From assembly GCA_947306285.1 (NCBI GenBank), contig CAMZGB010000037.1:1-8624 (forward strand): DNA of 8,624 nt, in the 5' to 3' direction. The notes under the pieces were generated by a model. That model saw nothing but the letters and a program-made list of their open reading frames with translations, ran no database searches and had not been told where the DNA came from. The stretch comes from an uncultured Lachnospira sp. GTDB lineage: Bacteria; Bacillota; Clostridia; Lachnospirales; Lachnospiraceae. The position numbers and the translations under genes were made by a program. Below are positions 7,001 to 8,624 of this stretch, one piece after another. How positions within the stretch are numbered: position 1 is the stretch's first letter; each line of letters opens with the position of its first letter.

Positions 7001-7828
7001 TGTTGGTTCTACTGTTGTAGGTGCTTCTGTTGTTGGAGATGCTTTAGTATTTTTAATTACTAACGTATCTTCACCATAAGCAGCATAATCTACAACTATA
7101 GTTGTCTCTGGATTAACGAATGTGTCAACATAGTAAAGGATTCCTGCACCTTGTACATAGAACGGTCCATTATCTCCTTGCACCACACTAAATGGTACTC
7201 CGTCAATAGTAACTGTTATAGGCGCTCCTGCACTTGATGGTGGTTCAACATAAACACCAGGCTTTGTTAAACCTGGCCATCCAGGTTGTTGAACATTAAT
7301 AACCTTTGCATTTGTTCTATCATCATACTGAAGCCCATCACTATTTGGAATATCTACCCAGTTAATAACACTAGGGTCTCGAGTAGTTGTAGGACCAGCT
7401 TCCTCCATCTTAAGATCTGCTGTCCACATTAATTGTTCATCATTTGTAGAAACAGCTGTTATTTTGATAACATAATCACCCAGTTCACTATTAACTGCAT
7501 CTTTAACAGATGCAACCGTAACATGAACTCCATTGGCATTTGCACCTAAAGCAGTAACTTCCTTTCCATCTACAGTTATTGCTATGGAATCTGCTTGCAC
7601 TGCTTTACCCCAAGCCCAATGAATTCTCGCTTTGTCAAAAATACCTTGAGTGACTATACCGGTCCAATCACCTTGTGCACCATCAGTAACAGTATATGTA
7701 ATACCATCTATTGTTTCTGATGTAGCTGCGTTTACATCTTGACTAGGTGTAAAAGCAAATGATGTCACTACCATTGCGATTGCACACAAATATGCAATCA
7801 GTTTCTTGCTAAATTTAGTAAGTCTCAT
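4040..7828 (-). CDS. Large secreted multidomain carbohydrate/wall-binding protein with two discoidin-like modules
   Basis: The 1262-residue protein starts at an ATG after AAAGGAG. Residues 1-34 are a signal peptide (VNA|A). Modules in order: a beta-sandwich of unknown type (about 38-145); unknown module X (156-262); Thr/Pro/Glu linker (263-325); a discoidin-like F5/8 type C module (about 331-500, NLAPLGTA start, IYMDSAANYGAQI end); a fibronectin III-like module (about 505-597); a second discoidin-like module (599-757, with IDLGKQY, EIGISSDGETY, FRYVRINLSGG); linker (761-785); a second copy of X (786-886); linker; a CBM4/9-like jelly roll (908-1050); a long linker (1057-1154); and a Lys-rich module (1155-1262, 49 Lys in 108 residues, one acidic). 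Discoidin-like domains of this type (CBM32-like) often bind sugars. No catalytic domain, dockerin, SLH or LPxTG is seen. It probably displays glycan-binding modules while the basic end holds the wall (inference). It is a single-gene unit with its own promoter and terminator. Confidence 0.93.
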   Translation of the reverse strand: MRLTKFSKKLIAYLCAIAMVVTSFAFTPSQDVNAATSETIDGITYTVTDGAQGDWTGIVTQGIFDKARIHWAWGKAVQADSIAITVDGKEVTALGANANGVHVTVASVKDAVNSELGDYVIKITAVSTNDEQLMWTADLKMEEAGPTTTRDPSVINWVDIPNSDGLQYDDRTNAKVINVQQPGWPGLTKPGVYVEPPSSAGAPITVTIDGVPFSVVQGDNGPFYVQGAGILYYVDTFVNPETTIVVDYAAYGEDTLVIKNTKASPTTEAPTTVEPTTVAPTEEPTEAPTTEAPTGETEEPTTVAPTEESTEAPTTEEPTTEEPTTKNHNPQDYYDAWVDTDRNLAPLGTANESNHKEGTLAQLNDKEIGLWTNYEGVHVSTEGHSNGYVGITLNKAYDAASIDQVVLYWRTADGNFYPANGYTVQFGYKGVFTTVDTFASSEYPTEGTVATWTDDGRFVTDTDFTSNRVESSPVDEIRIYMDSAANYGAQIREMCVFSENPQDAPALPKADDVASVSASSPDYGKVSYSFVAGEGQDDYTYNAYMGTTLIGENVLPDKEYTVSGIDPGTYEVRVISLAPAHDPSDGVLSELFTVKDPIELFSSYYNFAPLGTITAVTSFYDDRYDLDTAQVAIDKTPEAGEGPTQCLRTGADLAATIDIDLGKQYKVSDLKKIVLAYTNFRTYAANTEIGISSDGETYVQAANTTGYYCKTDGQLDTNLIENEIKDSDETFRYVRINLSGGANNYGYVVNQIGIIIEDGTEPTTTPEPTTEEPTTVEPTTAAPAENWKEIPNGSGDPVGDNFFYDTDSVSENLVVNNVQKKNEKVVVHVWNKKAAFKTITINGQSSASELEGAGAFVLVAELGKNINLIELTDVNGDNYSVRIKNDNLPPETTTEGPTEEPTTGPSSDNLLEGAVYEGYIGSDWAYISGTITQSGDVVTANITRAGGGWADGIWGGQIKSPVVTVEAGQKYIYTATLTSTKDKVIRVKVAGKDNSEISFETITLTAGEEYNYSVEFDSPDDVAQIVYALGAASEEENPDLAFILTVKDQVLKKIEAPTTVAPTTEEPTTTAPEPTTKAPETTTAAPEPTTIAPEPTTIAPEPTTVAPETSTGPDEPTTIAPEPTSTGPDEPTTIAPEPTTKAPVVTTKAPTPTTKKKVKAPGKTKVKKAIKKKKSPKKIKVTLKKVKGAKGYQIAIYKSKKNAKKNKKAIKKKYFKKAKFTVKSKKFKKYKKLYARARAYALDGKKKVFGKWSKIKKVKNKK
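4043..4366 (-). repeat. Lys-rich C-terminal module, copy 2 (dispersed repeat with 2060-2398)
   Basis: This DNA encodes residues 1155-1262. About 45% of the residues are Lys and the only acidic one is Asp1243. It aligns end to end with the C-terminus of the 245-residue protein with few gaps and about 20 differences in about 106 positions by eye. Recent duplication or gene conversion would explain this. Confidence 0.85.
4367..4660 (-). repeat. Low-complexity EPTTIAP-type linker array
   Basis: Residues 1057-1154 are built from 7-residue units such as EPTTIAP, EPTTKAP and EPTTVAP, with two inserted copies of (E)xSTGPDEPTTIAP. At the DNA level 21-bp units repeat almost exactly (ggctctggagcgattgtagt on the plus strand). 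It is a flexible, potentially O-glycosylated spacer before the Lys-rich module, and prone to length change by slippage. Confidence 0.85.
6854..7042 (-). repeat. Low-complexity PTTxAPTEEPTE linker array
   Basis: Residues 263-325 contain two copies of a longer unit, TTVAPTEE(P/S)TEAPTTE, embedded in PTTE-type repeats. The linker separates module X from the first discoidin-like module. Long open frames on the plus strand here are by-products of the repeated composition. Confidence 0.85.
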
Positions 7829-7855
7829 GATTTTCTCCTTTCAATATTAAATTTT

Positions 7856-7875
7856 TATCCGATCGAGTCTCCTCG
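7856..7875 (-). promoter_or_regulatory. Leader hairpin plus ATCGGATA element upstream of the large gene
   Basis: In the roughly 55-nt leader, the minus strand reads CGAG-GAGA-CTCG, a 4-bp stem closing a GNRA loop (7875-7864), directly followed by ATCGGATA (7863-7856). The same octamer stands near the 5' end of the leader of the 532+ residue gene (1746-1739), with its reverse complement further down. A shared operator or RNA-binding site is possible, but an 8-mer match is weak evidence. Confidence 0.35.
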
Positions 7876-7890
7876 CTTCCTGATAATAAA

Positions 7891-7918
7891 ATTATATCAT
7901 TCTGGTTTTTTATAGCAA
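7891..7918 (-). promoter_or_regulatory. Promoter of the 1262-residue gene
   Basis: On the minus strand, -35 TTGCTA (7918-7913) and a perfect -10 TATAAT (7896-7891) are separated by 16 nt, with an extended TGA before the -10. Predicted start of transcription is near 7884, giving a leader of about 55 nt. Confidence 0.7.
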
Positions 7919-7978
7919 TGATTTGATATCACATTTAGGTCTACTTTTTCGTGGTTGTGTTCATATTTTTATTGCATC

Positions 7979-8009
7979 AAAAAAGGAAGACTGTTTGTCT
8001 TCCTTTTTT
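7979..8009 (-). terminator. Rho-independent terminator of the GH94-type gene
   Basis: On the minus strand GGAAGAC-AAACA-GTCTTCC, extended by a six-base A/T pairing, ends in six T (7984-7979). It begins about seven bases after the stop codon and separates the enzyme gene from the surface-protein gene. Confidence 0.9.
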
Positions 8010-8016
8010 ATATTTA

Positions 8017-8624
8017 TTATCCAAGCACAACTGTGATATGTGCCTCATCACCCAGCTTATCCACATCCTCTTTTGCTATTGTGTCTTCCAATTCGCCCTC
8101 GTACTTCTCACCGTCAATATAGATTTCGTTTACCCTATACTGCCCTGCGTCCAAGCCGAATGGGTTCTGGTATGTAACTCTCACGTTCACACCTCTAAAC
8201 ATACATCTAGCCGAAGCCATATTGTTTTCAAACTGATCTGCTAGAAGTTTTGGTTCAAACTTAAGAGCGCCAAGTCTACCTTTGATTCCATACATCTCCT
8301 CGAGCACTGTAAGTAGCAACCAGCTAGCTGCACCAGTTAGATAGTGATACATTCCACGTCCTCTCTGGTTTACATACTCAGGAACTCCTGGATAGATTTC
8401 GCTCTTTGTGTAATCCATACAGTGTTTGTAAAGTGTGTTAATTACCTTGAAACCTTCTCTGGCGAAGCCGCGTTTGTATAATGCGTTTGAGTACATTACA
8501 GCCATGTGTGAGAACACCGCTCCGTTCTCTTTGTGGCCGAACGCGAAACCAAACAATCTTCCAAGGTCTGTCTTAACTTCCTTGAAGTCTGTGTTTAGTC
8601 TGTAGCCACCAATCTCTTCGTCAT
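8017..8624 (-). CDS. GH94/GH36-type glycoside phosphorylase, C-terminal part (partial, start beyond window)
   Basis: The frame is open from the window edge to TAA at 8017-8019 and gives the last 201 residues. It begins DEEIGGYRLNTDFKEVKTDL, which lies upstream of a TTG at 8556, so that TTG is internal and not the start. Recognised segments are GHKENGAVFSHMAVMY, a run through NALYKRGF, IYPGVPEYVNQRGRGMYHYL, TGAASWLLL, and the closing beta-rich stretch. These are typical of the (alpha/alpha)6-barrel end and C-terminal lid of GH94 proteins of the cellobiose/cellodextrin phosphorylase type. Family members split beta-glucosides with phosphate to a sugar 1-phosphate, normally in the cytoplasm. The catalytic Asp lies outside the window, so substrate and even activity cannot be judged. 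Beta-1,2-glucan-related GH94 enzymes have similar ends. It ends in its own terminator and is not in one operon with the surface proteins. Confidence 0.88.
   Translation of the reverse strand, partial: DEEIGGYRLNTDFKEVKTDLGRLFGFAFGHKENGAVFSHMAVMYSNALYKRGFAREGFKVINTLYKHCMDYTKSEIYPGVPEYVNQRGRGMYHYLTGAASWLLLTVLEEMYGIKGRLGALKFEPKLLADQFENNMASARCMFRGVNVRVTYQNPFGLDAGQYRVNEIYIDGEKYEGELEDTIAKEDVDKLGDEAHITVVLG

Noticed and set aside
6764..7063. Plus-strand Cys-rich open frame
   Set aside because: This is the shadow of the Thr/Pro/Glu linker around residues 260-325. The Cys richness comes from reading the repeat in another frame.
4040..7828. Cellulosome scaffoldin or dockerin protein
   Set aside because: There are no dockerin calcium-binding duplicated loops and no recognisable cohesin domains. 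The repeats are linkers, discoidin-like modules and unknown beta modules.
7951..8244. Plus-strand open frame of 97 residues
   Set aside because: It crosses the terminator of the GH94-type gene and then overlaps its coding region on the opposite strand. It has no family resemblance.
8017..8556. Complete 179-residue gene starting at the TTG at 8556
   Set aside because: The frame stays open upstream to the window edge with family-typical sequence (EEIGGYRLNTDFKEVKTDL), so the gene is partial and that TTG is internal.

Overview
All recognisable genes lie on the minus strand. The low GC content, AGGAGG-type ribosome binding sites, TGn-TATAAT-like promoters and rho-independent terminators fit a Gram-positive anaerobe. 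The Pro/Thr 'PTTEEPTT' linkers, Lys-rich fibronectin-like C-termini and a GH94-type phosphorylase suggest a gut or rumen Lachnospiraceae (Butyrivibrio/Pseudobutyrivibrio-like). That taxonomic placement is inference from style, not from a marker gene.

Read in the direction of transcription (high to low coordinates), the window holds four units. (1) The 3' end of a GH94/GH36-type glycoside phosphorylase gene (8624-8017), closed by a strong terminator. (2) A monocistronic gene for a 1262-residue secreted protein (7828-4040). It has its own promoter and terminator. It contains two discoidin-like (F5/8 type C) modules, a fibronectin III module, a duplicated unknown module, a CBM-like jelly roll, long Thr/Pro linkers and a very Lys-rich C-terminal module. 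(3) A likely three-gene operon (3808-1818) from one promoter to one terminator. It encodes a 322-residue secreted protein, a 245-residue secreted protein with the same Lys-rich C-terminal module as the large protein, and an unlisted 54-residue small protein. (4) The 5' part of another secreted multidomain protein (1598-1, at least 532 residues). Its promoter overlaps the preceding terminator and it has a leader of about 150 nt rich in inverted repeats.

No catalytic domain is visible in the four secreted proteins. They look like carbohydrate- or wall-binding surface proteins, with the Lys-rich module as the probable non-covalent wall anchor. No LPxTG motif, SLH domain, dockerin or cohesin is visible in the parts that can be read. 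GH94 enzymes normally act on oligosaccharides in the cytoplasm, so the neighbourhood is consistent with glycan capture outside and phosphorolysis inside, but no regulatory link is proved here.

The most unusual signal is a short motif shared by all three genes of the middle operon. The two secreted proteins carry an almost identical 'PGxIIDNPW..(L/M)FT' segment just after the signal peptide. The 54-residue protein, which has no signal peptide, carries 'GENPW'. No function for this motif is known to me. The stretches between genes are all shorter than 300 bases and hold the promoters, leaders and terminators listed.
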